Assembly (NCBI RefSeq): GCF_903994035.1 | Contig: NZ_CAJEWB010000004.1 | Location: forward strand, 152,323-216,322 | Source of the DNA: Phocicoccus pinnipedialis | Lineage (GTDB): Bacteria > Bacillota > Bacilli > Staphylococcales > Salinicoccaceae | DNA: 64,000 bases | Direction: 5' to 3' | Shown: in pieces, positions 29,458 to 45,675 of the stretch | How the letters are laid out: each line of letters starts with the position of its first letter | Position numbering within the stretch: the first letter of the stretch is position 1 | Notes under the pieces: model-generated | The model's database searches: none | What the model saw: the letters and a program-made list of their open reading frames with translations, nothing else | Told to the model about the DNA's origin: nothing | Position numbers and translations under genes: made by a program

Positions 29458-29880
29458 ATGAAAGAAATCATATTTGTTTGTACTGGTAATACGTGTCGTA
29501 GTCCGCTTGCTGAAAGCTATGCAAACACGCACGTCGATGGACACGTCTTTAATTCTAGAGGACTCTCTGTGACGAGTGGGAGCACGAACATCAAGTCTCT
29601 ACAAATCATTGAGAGAGAATCTTTAAAGATGCCACATCTACCAAGACAACTCACAGATGAGGATACGGAAAATGCTGTTTTAATCACCATGACAGCAGGG
29701 CATAAAAATCAAATATTGATGAATTATCCAAATGCCATCGTTTATACACTAGGTGAACTTTCCGGCGAACACACGGATATAAGTGATCCTTATGGCGGAA
29801 CTGAAGAAGATTATGAGTATACGTATCAGGAATTAAGACGATTTATTGACAAAGTAGACTTTAAGTCTGATATCTTTTGA
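29458..29880 (+). CDS. ywlE: Low-molecular-weight protein arginine phosphatase (YwlE-like)
   Basis: The 140-residue phosphatase has the P-loop CTGNTCRSP (C-x5-R-S) at the N-terminus and the general acid in SDPYGG. In YwlE the threonine in the loop (N-T-C-R) gives phosphoarginine specificity; classical tyrosine phosphatases have a bulky aliphatic residue there. This gene has the threonine. The start is ATG 29458; the sua5 stop lies just before it and AGGGTG provides the ribosome site. Confidence 0.88.
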   Translation: MKEIIFVCTGNTCRSPLAESYANTHVDGHVFNSRGLSVTSGSTNIKSLQIIERESLKMPHLPRQLTDEDTENAVLITMTAGHKNQILMNYPNAIVYTLGELSGEHTDISDPYGGTEEDYEYTYQELRRFIDKVDFKSDIF

Positions 29881-29926
29881 ATAGGTCTAGTGTGACATAT
29901 ATAATAAATGTGTAGGAGATGATAGT

Positions 29927-30355
29927 GTGAAAGTTATCATAGGTTCAGATCACGGTGGTTTTAATCTTAAGGAAACAGTGGTTAAACATTTAGAAGGAAA
30001 AGGTATCGAAATCAAAGATGTCGGACCTTTCAATTTAGATTCTGTTGACTATCCAGATTACGCAAAACCAGTAGCTGAGGCAGTACAAAAAGGCGAATAC
30101 GATCGAGGGATTTTAATTTGCGGTACAGGTATTGGGATGAATATTGCAGCAAACAAATACAAAGGTATTAGAGCAGCACTTGTTCATGACACATTTTCAG
30201 CACATGCAACTAGAGCGCACAATAACTCGAACATTTTAAATATGGGTGAGAGAGTCATCGGAAAAGGACTTGCCTTAGACATCGTTGATATTTGGTTAAA
30301 TACTGAATTTGAGGGTGGTAGACATGAGCGAAGAATTGAGAAGATTGAAGGATGA
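29927..30355 (+). CDS. rpiB: Ribose 5-phosphate isomerase B
   Basis: RpiB interconverts ribose 5- and ribulose 5-phosphate, linking the pentose phosphate pathway to nucleotide synthesis. The 142-residue protein shows GSDHGGFNLKE, ILICGTGIGM with the catalytic Cys, and ARAHNNSNIL. Start GTG 29927 follows TAGGAGATG. Its end overlaps the next gene by 32 bp. Confidence 0.93.
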   Translation: MKVIIGSDHGGFNLKETVVKHLEGKGIEIKDVGPFNLDSVDYPDYAKPVAEAVQKGEYDRGILICGTGIGMNIAANKYKGIRAALVHDTFSAHATRAHNNSNILNMGERVIGKGLALDIVDIWLNTEFEGGRHERRIEKIEG

Positions 30356-30872
30356 ATTAAAAACGATCATTAAAGAGCTTGAAGAAATCAATTTTTTCTT
30401 TGATGGTGCAGAGTTCGTAATCGGATGTTCTACATCTGAAATTATCGGTGAGCATATTGGAAAGCACAGTTCTATGCCAGTGGCAGAAGTGGTTTTCGAA
30501 GTGTTCGGCGATATTAGAAAGAAGTATAATTTACACCTGTTATTTCAAGGGTGTGAGCACATTAACCGCGCACTTACTACAACTCGTGACACGAGCACGA
30601 AGTTCGGCTACGAAGTTGTTTCTGTTGTTCCTCATAGAAGTGCAGGTGGAAGCTTGAGTGAAGTGGCGTACCGAAGGTTAGAGGACTCGGTAGTTGTAGA
30701 GTTTGCGAAAGCAGATATCGGTATTGATATCGGACAAACATTGATTGGTATGCACATGAAACACGTTGCAGTTCCTGTTCGAATACCTACTAAGGTTCTC
30801 GGTTCTGCATACATTACAATAGCGAAGACACGTCCAAAACTAATTGGTGGCGAACGTGCGCAATATAAATGA
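30324..30872 (+). CDS. YwlG-like protein (TIGR01440/DUF436 family)
   Basis: 182 residues, conserved beside glyA in Bacillus and staphylococci. Recognisable segments are [32 protein letters not shown] and a long glycine/valine-rich C-terminal part. The family has no established function. The start at ATG 30324 uses GAGGGTGG upstream and overlaps rpiB; an in-frame TTG at 30309 has no ribosome site. Confidence 0.88.
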   Translation: MSEELRRLKDELKTIIKELEEINFFFDGAEFVIGCSTSEIIGEHIGKHSSMPVAEVVFEVFGDIRKKYNLHLLFQGCEHINRALTTTRDTSTKFGYEVVSVVPHRSAGGSLSEVAYRRLEDSVVVEFAKADIGIDIGQTLIGMHMKHVAVPVRIPTKVLGSAYITIAKTRPKLIGGERAQYK

Positions 30873-30898
30873 TTACATATCAAAAGGAGAGTTTTGAA

Positions 30899-32787
<1,889 letters not shown>

Positions 32788-32788
32788 G

Positions 32789-33913
32789 ATGAAGAAAATT
32801 ATGGTGGTGTTCGGAACACGTCCAGAGGCGATCAAAATGGCACCGCTTGTACACGAATTACAAAAAGACGAACACTTAGAGCCAATTGTTGTTGTAACAG
32901 CGCAACATCGCGAAATGCTCGATCAAGTTTTACAAACATTTGATATAAAACCAGATTATGACTTGAATGTGATGCAGAAAGAGCAAACGCTCTCTAGCAT
33001 CACTTCACTAGTGTTAACACGTATTGAATCTATCATTAAAGAAGTGAACCCAGATATGGTTTTAGTTCATGGGGACACAACTACAACTTTTGCAGGGGCA
33101 CTGGCAGCGTTCTATCAAGAAATTGATGTTGGTCATGTAGAGGCAGGGCTTAGGACATATCAAAAATATGCGCCATATCCGGAAGAGCTTAACCGTCAAA
33201 TGACGACAAGACTTTCAGACCTTCATTTTGCTCCGACTGCACTTTCAAAAGAAAACTTAATTAAAGAAAACGTAGATGAGTCTAAAATCTTTGTTACGGG
33301 CAATACTGTGACAGATGCGCTTCATACAACTGTTCATGATGAATACAAGAGCGAAATTTTAGATAGACATAAAGATAAGCGAATTGTACTCTTAACAGCA
33401 CACCGTCGTGAAAATCTCGGTGAAAAAATGGAGAATATATTTAAAGCAGTGCGAGATATTGTTGACGGTCATTCAGACGTCGTTGTTGTTTATCCAATGC
33501 ATAAAAATCCTAAAGTGCGTGATTTAGCAATGGAACATCTCGTTCATGAACGAATTGAGCTCATAGAACCGCTAGATGTTATTGATTTTCACAACTTTGC
33601 TTCACAAAGCTATTTGATTTTAACGGACTCAGGCGGAATTCAAGAAGAGGCACCGTCTCTCGGTAAACCAGTTCTTGTTTTACGCGATGTAACAGAGCGT
33701 CCTGAAGGGGTAGAGGCAGGCACTTTAAAACTCGTGGGCACAGATAGAGAAAGCATTTTTGAATCGGCAGACGCACTATTAGATGACAATGTTGCATATA
33801 AAAAAATGTCAGAGTTACAAAACCCGTATGGTGATGGAAACGCGTCGAAACGTATTGTAGACGTTATAAAGTATCATTATGGTTTAAGTTATGGATATCC
33901 AAAAGAATTTTGA
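32789..33913 (+). CDS. mnaA: UDP-N-acetylglucosamine 2-epimerase (non-hydrolysing)
   Basis: MnaA forms UDP-ManNAc for wall teichoic acid linkage units and capsule-type polymers. The 374-residue protein has GTRPEAIKMAPL at the N-terminus, HGDTTTTFAGALAAF, VGHVEAGLRT and TDSGGIQEEAPSLGKP. ATG 32789 starts it directly after the upp stop, which is the size-correct start; the frame continues back to 32720 inside upp. Its place between upp and the atp operon is conserved in Staphylococcus and Bacillus. Confidence 0.96.
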   Translation: MKKIMVVFGTRPEAIKMAPLVHELQKDEHLEPIVVVTAQHREMLDQVLQTFDIKPDYDLNVMQKEQTLSSITSLVLTRIESIIKEVNPDMVLVHGDTTTTFAGALAAFYQEIDVGHVEAGLRTYQKYAPYPEELNRQMTTRLSDLHFAPTALSKENLIKENVDESKIFVTGNTVTDALHTTVHDEYKSEILDRHKDKRIVLLTAHRRENLGEKMENIFKAVRDIVDGHSDVVVVYPMHKNPKVRDLAMEHLVHERIELIEPLDVIDFHNFASQSYLILTDSGGIQEEAPSLGKPVLVLRDVTERPEGVEAGTLKLVGTDRESIFESADALLDDNVAYKKMSELQNPYGDGNASKRIVDVIKYHYGLSYGYPKEF

Positions 33914-33915
33914 AT

Positions 33916-33976
33916 GTGTCAACTTTAAGTGTATTTCTCAATACGGTTGACACTTAGGGTAGTAATTCGATAAAAT
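33916..33976 (+). promoter_or_regulatory. atp operon promoter with overlapping inverted repeat
   Basis: TTGACA (33947-33952) and TAAAAT (33971-33976), 18-bp spacer, start about 33984. An 8-bp inverted repeat GTGTCAAC/GTTGACAC (33916-33923 and 33946-33953) has its right arm on the -35, with a nested GTATT/AATAC pair (33931-33935 and 33940-33944). There is no T run, so it is not an ordinary terminator of mnaA. Confidence 0.65.
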
Positions 33977-34035
33977 CTAATAGGTATGTAAAAGCTTTCT
34001 TTTCATATTGATTTACTGTAGGAGACGTATACTAA

Positions 34036-35140
<1,105 letters not shown>

Positions 35141-35175
35141 TATAAAATATTAAAAAAATAATTCAATTTTCTTAG

Positions 35176-35400
<225 letters not shown>

Positions 35401-35492
35401 TAAGCATTTATATAGGCGAAGTCTTACGGGATTTCGCCATATCTTTTATGAACTTAAGTCTATGTGAACTTTCTTGAAAGGAGTGTACATAA

Positions 35493-36010
35493 GTGGATCT
35501 AATTATTTTAGGCGCTGCAGGTGAAACTATGGCAACAGCTTTTGGTACGTCACTTGTACTGTTAGTCAGTTTCTTAGTACTACTCGGTGCGCTTTCATAC
35601 TTTGTATGGAATCCAGTTAAAAAAATCATGGATGACCGTGAAAAAGTCATTCACGACGATATACAGAATGCTGAAAACAGCAAAAAAGATGCAGCTCGTT
35701 TACGAGACGAGAATGAAGCACTCTTAAAGCAAACGCAGTCTGAGATTTCAGAGATGTTTGAGAACTCTCGTAAACAAGCTAACGCTGAGCAAGAGCTCAT
35801 TATCAAAGAAGCTAACGCGCGTGCAAGTCATTTAATTACAGAAGCAAAAGCGGACATTGAACGTGAGAAAGAAAGAGCAATGCGTGAAATAAACGATCAG
35901 GTTGCAGACTTATCTGTGTTAATTGCTGAAAAAGTGATTCAAAAAGAATTAACTGCAACAGATCAACAAGAACTCGTGAAAAAGTACCTACAGGAAGCAG
36001 GGGATAGATA

Positions 36011-36011
<1 letters not shown>
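35493..36011 (+). CDS. atpF: F0F1 ATP synthase subunit b
   Basis: 172 residues: one N-terminal membrane helix (about 12-35) and a long charged coiled coil that forms the stator stalk. Start GTG 35493 behind AAAGGAGTG. Its stop overlaps the atpH start by one base (TAATG). Confidence 0.95.
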
Positions 36012-38076
<2,065 letters not shown>

Positions 38077-38109
38077 ATGACCCATTATTAGAAAAAGGAT
38101 GGTGAAATC

Positions 38110-40424
<2,315 letters not shown>

Positions 40425-40440
40425 ACAGGGAGGTTAGACA

Positions 40441-40848
40441 ATGAGTACAATTGCATTAGATGTAGTTACTCCTAACGGATCTGTGTTTAAAGAAGAGAAT
40501 TGCGAGATTATTATTCTCCAAGCGAAACAGGGAGAGTTAGGTGTCATGGCTGGGCACATTCCAACTGTTACACCATTAAAAATTGGAAGCGTCAGAGTTA
40601 AAATCAATGGTGAGTATGAATATCTTGCTGTTACTGAAGGGTTTGCAGAAATCAGACCTGATCATGTAACAGTACTTGTTCAAGCGGGTGAGTTTGCAGA
40701 TGATATTGACACGGACAGAGCAAGAGCTGCTAAAGAACGTGCCGAAGCATTACTGAAGCAAGCAGAAGCTGAGCATATTGATCAAGTTCGTGCGAGCCTT
40801 GCACTAGAACGTGCAGCAAACAGACTCAAAGTTGCTCAATATAATTGA
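40441..40848 (+). CDS. atpC: F0F1 ATP synthase subunit epsilon
   Basis: The 135-residue protein has an N-terminal beta sandwich (GELGVMAGHIPTVTPLKIG) and a C-terminal helical pair that can inhibit hydrolysis. Last gene of the operon; a terminator follows. Confidence 0.96.
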   Translation: MSTIALDVVTPNGSVFKEENCEIIILQAKQGELGVMAGHIPTVTPLKIGSVRVKINGEYEYLAVTEGFAEIRPDHVTVLVQAGEFADDIDTDRARAAKERAEALLKQAEAEHIDQVRASLALERAANRLKVAQYN

Positions 40849-40851
40849 TAC

Positions 40852-40882
40852 AAAGTCTAAGGGAAACCTTAGACTTTTTTTA
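40852..40882 (+). terminator. Intrinsic terminator of the atp operon
   Basis: 11-bp stem (40852-40862 and 40867-40877) with loop GAAA and a T run. The next gene starts 14 bp later, so some read-through may supply it. Confidence 0.88.
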
Positions 40883-40895
40883 AGGGAGTTTTTAA

Positions 40896-41126
40896 ATGAT
40901 TGCCTCACAATTAGCATTAATGCATATTATTTTACACATTGTGTGTACGATATTTGCATTCTATTTGTTAGACTGCTTAAATATAGAAGTGTTATTTAAA
41001 AAGAGCAAACCTGAAAAAATTAGGCTTGTGATAATCCTTTTAGCAATATTACTCGGAACATCCCTGAGTAATTTTATTATGGATTTATTTACGGAAATAC
41101 AAGTAGTAGCGTTATTGTTTGGTTAG
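40896..41126 (+). CDS. Small DUF1146 (YwzB-like) membrane protein
   Basis: 76 residues, two membrane helices around a basic loop (KKSKPEKIR). Matches the DUF1146 protein found between atpC and murA in Bacillus and Staphylococcus; function unknown. AAGGGAG precedes ATG 40896. Confidence 0.85.
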   Translation: MIASQLALMHIILHIVCTIFAFYLLDCLNIEVLFKKSKPEKIRLVIILLAILLGTSLSNFIMDLFTEIQVVALLFG

Positions 41127-41198
41127 GGTAATTGCTTTACAGTAACCTATTATCACTATAGAATTAAGATATAATTGATATTTTTATGGAGTGAGAGT

Positions 41199-42479
41199 AT
41201 GGAAAGAATTATCGTTAAGGGTGGAAGAAAATTAAGTGGTTCAGTTAAAATTGAAGGTGCAAAAAATGCAGTGTTACCCATCCTTGCAGCCTCTCTCTTA
41301 GCTTCTGAAGGGAAATCCGTTATCAGCAATGTACCGGAACTCTCCGATGTTTCTACATTAGCAGATTTACTGTCGATCTTAAAAGCAGATGTTGAAGTAG
41401 ATAAAAACAAAGTTAAAATTGATGCGAGCAATGAACTGAGTACGAATGCGCCATATGAACTCGTAAGTAAAATGCGAGCATCGATGCTCGTAATGGGTCC
41501 ATTACTTGGTCGTTATGGTAAATGTGAGGTTGCAATGCCAGGTGGTTGTGCAATCGGCTCTAGGCCCATTGAACAACATTTAAAAGGATTCGAAAAAATG
41601 GGTGCGACTTTCAATACAACTGATGGTTTTATTGAAGGAAGAGTAGATGGACAACGACTTAAAGGTGCCAAGATTTTACTCGACTTCCCAAGTGTGGGTG
41701 CAACTCAGAACTTAATGATGGGAGCAGCGCTTGCAGATGGTGTCACTGTTATTGAGAACGCAGCTATGGAACCTGAAATTGTAGACCTCGCTAACTATAT
41801 CAATCGCATGGGTGGCAAGATAAGCGGTGCAGGTACAGGGCGTATGAGAGTCGTCGGTGTAGAAAAGCTCGTTGGAACAAAACATAATGTTATTCCAGAT
41901 AGAATCGAAGCAGGTACATTTATGATTGCATCTGCAATTACAAGAAGTGAAATTGAAATTCAAAATGTTGTGATCGAGCACTTAAGTGCTGTTGTGTCGA
42001 AGCTAGAGGAAATGGGTGTAAAATTTGTCGAAGATGGAGAAAACGTACGTGTCATTCCAAATGAGACGTTAAAAGAAACAGATATAAAGACATTACCTCA
42101 CCCAGGGTTCCCAACGGATATGCAGAGTCAGATGATGGCTTTACTTTTATCTATTGATGGTACAAGTATTGTAACTGAAACTATTTTTGAAAATAGATTT
42201 ATGCACGTCACAGAATTCAATAGTATGAACGCGGATATCTCTCTACAGGATAATCACGCAGTTATCCGTGGTGGCCGTGAACTACATGGTGCGCGTGTTA
42301 AAGCAACAGACTTAAGAAGTGCAGCGGCACTAATCTTAGCTGGTCTCATTGCAGAAGGCTTTACTATTGTAACTGAACTTAAACATCTAGATCGCGGATA
42401 CGTTGATTTTCATGGCAAGCTTGAAAGATTAGGTGCAAACATTGAGCGTGTATCTGACGAGACAGAGATAGAGTATTAA
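41199..42479 (+). CDS. murA: UDP-N-acetylglucosamine 1-carboxyvinyltransferase MurA (MurAA)
   Basis: Primary MurA paralog, catalysing the same enolpyruvyl transfer as MurZ. The 426-residue protein has the fosfomycin-sensitive Cys117 in [14 protein letters not shown] 41199 is taken for its GGAGTGAG site; an in-frame upstream start at 41175 lacks one. Location after atpC identifies it as the MurAA type. Confidence 0.96.
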   Translation: MERIIVKGGRKLSGSVKIEGAKNAVLPILAASLLASEGKSVISNVPELSDVSTLADLLSILKADVEVDKNKVKIDASNELSTNAPYELVSKMRASMLVMGPLLGRYGKCEVAMPGGCAIGSRPIEQHLKGFEKMGATFNTTDGFIEGRVDGQRLKGAKILLDFPSVGATQNLMMGAALADGVTVIENAAMEPEIVDLANYINRMGGKISGAGTGRMRVVGVEKLVGTKHNVIPDRIEAGTFMIASAITRSEIEIQNVVIEHLSAVVSKLEEMGVKFVEDGENVRVIPNETLKETDIKTLPHPGFPTDMQSQMMALLLSIDGTSIVTETIFENRFMHVTEFNSMNADISLQDNHAVIRGGRELHGARVKATDLRSAAALILAGLIAEGFTIVTELKHLDRGYVDFHGKLERLGANIERVSDETEIEY

Positions 42480-42489
42480 AGAAAGTGTG

Positions 42490-42690
42490 ATGAATTTGGC
42501 AACGAATACGGACGATAGAAAACTTGTACATCGTAAATTCCCACTCTTAGTTAGAATTTTAATATATTTATATTTAGCGCTCATGTTGTCTATTATCGGA
42601 CTGATGATCGGTTATGGTATCTTAGATAATCCTTTTGAAGTTTTTAGGATTGAAACATGGGAACATATTATTGATTTAACGAAGGAATGA
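42490..42690 (+). CDS. EpuA-family small membrane protein
   Basis: 66 residues: a charged start, one hydrophobic helix ([16 protein letters not shown]) and a short extracellular end. It resembles the EpuA family, often labelled RNA polymerase beta subunit in error, which lies between murA and fabZ in staphylococci. The start may instead be GTG 42487; the ribosome site is weak. It overlaps the upstream part of the fabZ frame by 4 bp. Confidence 0.75.
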   Translation: MNLATNTDDRKLVHRKFPLLVRILIYLYLALMLSIIGLMIGYGILDNPFEVFRIETWEHIIDLTKE

Positions 42691-42695
42691 TGAAT

Positions 42696-43130
42696 GTGTT
42701 AACGTATGATCAAATTAAGGCAATTATTCCACATAGACCACCATTCTTACTAGTAGACAAAATAACTGAACTAGTACCTGGTGAAAAATGTGTTGGATTA
42801 AAACAAGTATCAGGTAATGAACCATATTTTGTAGGACATTTCCCGGAGTATGCTGTAATGCCTGGTGTGTTAATCGTAGAAGCACTTGCACAAACAGGAG
42901 CAGTTGCATTATTACAGCAAGAGGAATTCAAAGGTAAACTTGCATTCTTCGCAGGAATTGATAAATGCAGATTTAAACATCAAGTAACACCTGGAGATAC
43001 TCTAGAACTCACAGTTGAGATTACTCGAATCAAAGGTCCAATTGGGAAAGGTACTGCTGTAGCAAAAGTAGACGGTAAAGTTGCTTGCCAGTGTGAAATT
43101 ACATTCGCAATTAGTGAACCAGTTGAGTAA
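42696..43130 (+). CDS. fabZ: 3-hydroxyacyl-ACP dehydratase FabZ
   Basis: FabZ dehydrates 3-hydroxyacyl-ACP in fatty acid elongation. The 144-residue hot-dog-fold protein has [14 protein letters not shown], the catalytic His in [13 protein letters not shown] and Glu in [10 protein letters not shown]. Start choice: AAGGA lies nine bases before GTG 42696, while in-frame ATGs at 42687 and 42690 are too near it. Those ATGs (148 or 147 residues) remain possible. Confidence 0.95.
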   Translation: MLTYDQIKAIIPHRPPFLLVDKITELVPGEKCVGLKQVSGNEPYFVGHFPEYAVMPGVLIVEALAQTGAVALLQQEEFKGKLAFFAGIDKCRFKHQVTPGDTLELTVEITRIKGPIGKGTAVAKVDGKVACQCEITFAISEPVE

Positions 43131-43153
43131 ATTTTACTCAACTGGTTTTTTTG
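43117..43153 (+). terminator. Intrinsic terminator of murA-epuA-fabZ
   Basis: 14-bp stem (43117-43130 and 43134-43147), then a T-rich tail. The fabZ stop codon is part of the left arm. Confidence 0.85.
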
Positions 43154-43289
43154 TTTTTTAGAATCTAAATATATAGATTCCTATTCTATTTACACAGTTT
43201 TTCATTTACTGCGGCTTATTTGATATTGTATAATCCAAAGTTGAAAAACTGCATTTTGCTTGTACAGTAAAAATTTTATATAGTACAGA

Positions 43290-43497
43290 TAAGAAAGGAG
43301 AACTTATCAAGTATCGAAATATCTGATCGATAATCCTCGATTGTAAAATCAATAAGATATTCCCCCCTAACATAAGAAATTCACCTTGATTACTGTTACT
43401 TCGTGTAACAAATTTTAGAATTACCTCACTTTCATACTCACAACTCAAATAAAACAACTTATTTTTACTCAGCGCGTGTAAAATAGGTTGTTTTTTG
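43290..43497 (+). ncRNA. Candidate small RNA in the fabZ-LysM gap
   Basis: No gene lies between the fabZ terminator and a second strong terminator ending at 43496, so something else is transcribed here. A TTGCTT/TATAGT promoter (43256-43261 and 43279-43284, 17-bp spacer) gives a start near 43290; an upstream TATAAT (43229-43234) is an alternative. The region has a hairpin GATAAG/CTTATC with AAAGGAGAA as its loop (43288-43308), a TATCG/CGATA hairpin (43312-43332), a C6 run (43362-43367), and TGTTAC/GTAACA (43394-43410). Unpaired C-rich motifs are typical of staphylococcal regulatory RNAs. If the proximal promoter is used, the first stem may be cut at its 5' end. Confidence 0.5.
43453..43496 (+). 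terminator. Strong intrinsic terminator without an upstream gene
   Basis: A 13-bp stem (43453-43465 and 43480-43492, one G-T pair) with a T6 tail. The nearest upstream gene, fabZ, already has its own terminator 300 bp before. Confidence 0.8.
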
Positions 43498-43853
43498 TTT
43501 TTAGTTTGTAACAAAACTCTCTTACATTACAATTGTCAGATTTTGATGCGTAAAATTAATTTCAAATAAACCTTGATATGACAGGGTTTGTATATATGAA
43601 AATGAAATGTCACATTATTAAATTATTTATATGTCATGCAGGATTTGTAAAGCAACATCAATGTAATGAAACGGTAACACAGCACGAAATCTTTTATACT
43701 ACTGTAACCTATGTAACTTTTTTTCATGATAGTATTATAAACAGTTGGTTGAGCAAATGACTCAGCCTGTTACTTTAAAAAGCAGATTACGTATATATAT
43801 TATCGAAACCGACATCGAATTAAGTCGAGACACTTATTGGAGGATTTATTCTT
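43498..43853 (+). promoter_or_regulatory. Long control region of the LysM gene
   Basis: About 355 bp without a gene. Two TGTAAC copies (43703-43708 and 43712-43717) sit upstream of a TATTAT -10 (43733-43738); they recall WalR half-sites but are 3 rather than 5 bp apart. The leader has a hairpin GGTTGAG/CTCAGCC (43747-43753 and 43761-43767). The ribosome site GGAGG lies near 43840. The short open frame at 43578-43760 has no ribosome site and looks spurious. Confidence 0.45.
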
Positions 43854-44699
43854 ATGAAGAAAAGTATTATCAGTTTAGGTGCAGTAGCATTAGTATCAGG
43901 TGCAATCATGGCAAATGATGAAATTGCAGAGGCTGCAACACATAAAGTTAAAAGTGGAGATACACTATCTGCAATTGCAGTAGATTATAACACTACAGTT
44001 AAAGCTTTAAAGAAAGAAAATAAATTAAGCTCTGACTTAATTTTAACTGGTCAAGAACTTAAAATTGATGAGGTTGAAGTTAAAGAAGAAACTAAGACAC
44101 ATAAAGTAAAATCCGGTGACACTGTTGCTAAGATTGCTAATAAATATGAAGTTAATGTATCAGACGTTGTTGCATGGAACGATTTAGAATCAGCGGACCT
44201 TATCTTTGTTGGTCAAGTATTAAATGTTTCTAAACCTGAAGGTTTTGTTGTAAAAGCATCTGAAACGAATCAAGCTCCAGCACAACAAGCTCCAGCTCAA
44301 AATGTTTCAAACAACAATAACTATTCACAACCAACACAACAACAAAAGCAACCCGTACAACAAGCTCCAGCTCAAAATGTTTCTAATAATAACAATAACT
44401 ATTCACAACCAGTACAACAAAAGCAACCATCACAACCAGCACAACAAGCTCAGCAACCATCAAACGGTGGTCTAAACTGGTCAGGATTAGCTGCATGTGA
44501 ATCAGGTGGAAACCCAAGCATCGTTTCAGCAAACGGTATGTACCACGGTCTTTACCAGTTTGACGTTCAAACTTGGAGATCAGTAGGTGGATCTGGACTT
44601 CCATCAAATGCATCAGCTGCTGAACAAACTAAGAGAGCGCAAATGTTATATAACCAAAGAGGTTCTAGTCCATGGCCTGTATGTGGTGCAAGACTATAA
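43854..44699 (+). CDS. Secreted LysM protein with Rpf/transglycosylase-like domain
   Basis: 281 residues. A signal peptide (about 1-27, ending near AEA) is followed by two LysM peptidoglycan-binding domains (THKVKSGDTLSAIA near 29-72, THKVKSGDTVAKIA near 82-125). Then come a Gln/Ala/Pro/Asn-rich linker with two repeats (about 145-200) and a C-terminal domain of Rpf type. The last has WSGLAACESGGNPS with the catalytic-type Glu, GLYQFDVQTWRSVGG and a final WPVCG, with two cysteines likely bridged. It is a wall-anchored muralytic enzyme, most like staphylococcal SceD/IsaA-type transglycosylases in role. Confidence 0.9.
   Translation: MKKSIISLGAVALVSGAIMANDEIAEAATHKVKSGDTLSAIAVDYNTTVKALKKENKLSSDLILTGQELKIDEVEVKEETKTHKVKSGDTVAKIANKYEVNVSDVVAWNDLESADLIFVGQVLNVSKPEGFVVKASETNQAPAQQAPAQNVSNNNNYSQPTQQQKQPVQQAPAQNVSNNNNNYSQPVQQKQPSQPAQQAQQPSNGGLNWSGLAACESGGNPSIVSANGMYHGLYQFDVQTWRSVGGSGLPSNASAAEQTKRAQMLYNQRGSSPWPVCGARL
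44286..44420 (+). repeat. Imperfect tandem repeat in the LysM-protein linker
   Basis: Two copies (44286-44341 and 44361-44420) encode APAQNVSNNNN(N)YSQP; they start CAAGCTCCAGCTCAAAATGT and are 75 bp apart. Copy number may vary between strains. Confidence 0.8.
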
Positions 44700-44720
44700 T
44701 CGAACACTCACTTAAACTTT

Positions 44721-44749
44721 TGCCCAAGCAAGCGCTTGGGCATTTTTTT
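44721..44749 (+). terminator. Intrinsic terminator of the LysM gene
   Basis: 9-bp stem TGCCCAAGC/GCTTGGGCA (44721-44729 and 44734-44742) and a T7 tail. Confidence 0.9.
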
Positions 44750-44801
44750 ATTTAAGTTATTATAGATACTTGTGTTATTATTTAAAAAAAGGAGAGATGA
44801 C

Positions 44802-45590
44802 ATGTCACATATACCTATTGCTTTAACGGTTGCGAGTAACGATCCAACAGGTGGATCTGGAGTTATCGCTGATATTAAAACATTTCATAATTTAAATGTA
44901 TTCGGTATGGCAGCAATCACAAACTTAACAGCACAAAACTCTCAAGGGATCCATGAAATATTAGAAATTCCACCAGAGTTTTTAGAAGAACAATTATCAA
45001 GTATTTTTAGTGATGCCATTCCTTATGCCATGAAATCAGGGATGGTCCCAAGTGCAGATATGGTAGATATCATCAAAAAGTATATAAAAGGATACGATAT
45101 CCCGTTTGTTATGGATCCATTTATCTTTTCAAAAGAAGGAAAAAGAATTATTGACACGGGATTACAAAATAAACTTGCAACTACATTACTACCGTATGCG
45201 AGTGTAGTGACTCCGAATATTAAAGAAACAGAAGCAATGACTGGAATTGATATTAAGGATGAGTCAGATATCAAGACGGCAGCGAATATTTTCCTGAAAG
45301 AAATTGGTGTGAAAAGCGTGCTAATTAACGATAGTCAAATGACAGGAAAAGCGTGTGATTATCTATATACGCGCACAAAAGAAGTAAAATTATCTGGTCC
45401 GATCATTAAATCCAAGAACTTACGTGGAGTGGGTAGCACATTCTCAGCAGTAATTACAGCGGAGCTCGCAAAAGGACAAGATTTAGAGAGTGCATTTAGA
45501 AAAGCTAAGATGTTTGTAACGAAGGCGATTGAGAATGGATTTGATATTGGTAAAGGTAATGGTCCAATCAGTCACTTCATCGAACTTTAA
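44802..45590 (+). CDS. ThiD-like kinase with altered catalytic site
   Basis: 262 residues of ribokinase fold, apparently orthologous to staphylococcal ThiD (hydroxymethylpyrimidine/phosphomethylpyrimidine kinase): LTVASNDPTGGSGV, AITNLTAQNSQG, AVITAELAKGQ. Key differences are visible. The anion-hole motif normally G-T-G-C-T-F has Ser in place of the catalytic Cys (GVGSTFSA), and the usual K-G-G-H segment is replaced by INDSQ. tenA, thiM and thiE, which follow in S. aureus, are absent. It may be impaired, or act on another substrate such as pyridoxal. ATG 44802 follows AAGGAGAG. Confidence 0.8.
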   Translation: MSHIPIALTVASNDPTGGSGVIADIKTFHNLNVFGMAAITNLTAQNSQGIHEILEIPPEFLEEQLSSIFSDAIPYAMKSGMVPSADMVDIIKKYIKGYDIPFVMDPFIFSKEGKRIIDTGLQNKLATTLLPYASVVTPNIKETEAMTGIDIKDESDIKTAANIFLKEIGVKSVLINDSQMTGKACDYLYTRTKEVKLSGPIIKSKNLRGVGSTFSAVITAELAKGQDLESAFRKAKMFVTKAIENGFDIGKGNGPISHFIEL

Positions 45591-45612
45591 TTTTTAAAGT
45601 TTAATACATTAG

Positions 45613-45641
45613 TTTATCTAACTTGTGATTTATGGTACAAT
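45613..45641 (+). promoter_or_regulatory. Probable yidC2 promoter
   Basis: TTTATC (45613-45618) and TACAAT (45636-45641) with a 17-bp spacer and an extended TGG before the -10. Confidence 0.65.
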
Positions 45642-45675
45642 CACTCTTGTGTATATAATATTTTGAGGTGAAATT

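Noticed and set aside
43206..43514. 102-codon minus-strand frame across the small-RNA region
   Set aside because: No ribosome site, no family resemblance, odd composition, and it crosses a strong plus-strand terminator.
43703..43717. WalR box
   Set aside because: TGTAAC repeats are 3 bp apart instead of 5, so not accepted as a box; kept only as a note.
43578..43760. 60-codon plus-strand frame in the LysM leader
   Set aside because: No ribosome site and it runs over the probable promoter of the LysM gene.
43148..43853. c-di-AMP (ydaO-type) riboswitch before the wall gene
   Set aside because: Such riboswitches often precede wall hydrolases, but the conserved sequence blocks were not seen.
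44743..44801. TPP riboswitch before thiD
   Set aside because: Only 59 bp between a terminator and the start codon; the conserved TPP motifs are absent.
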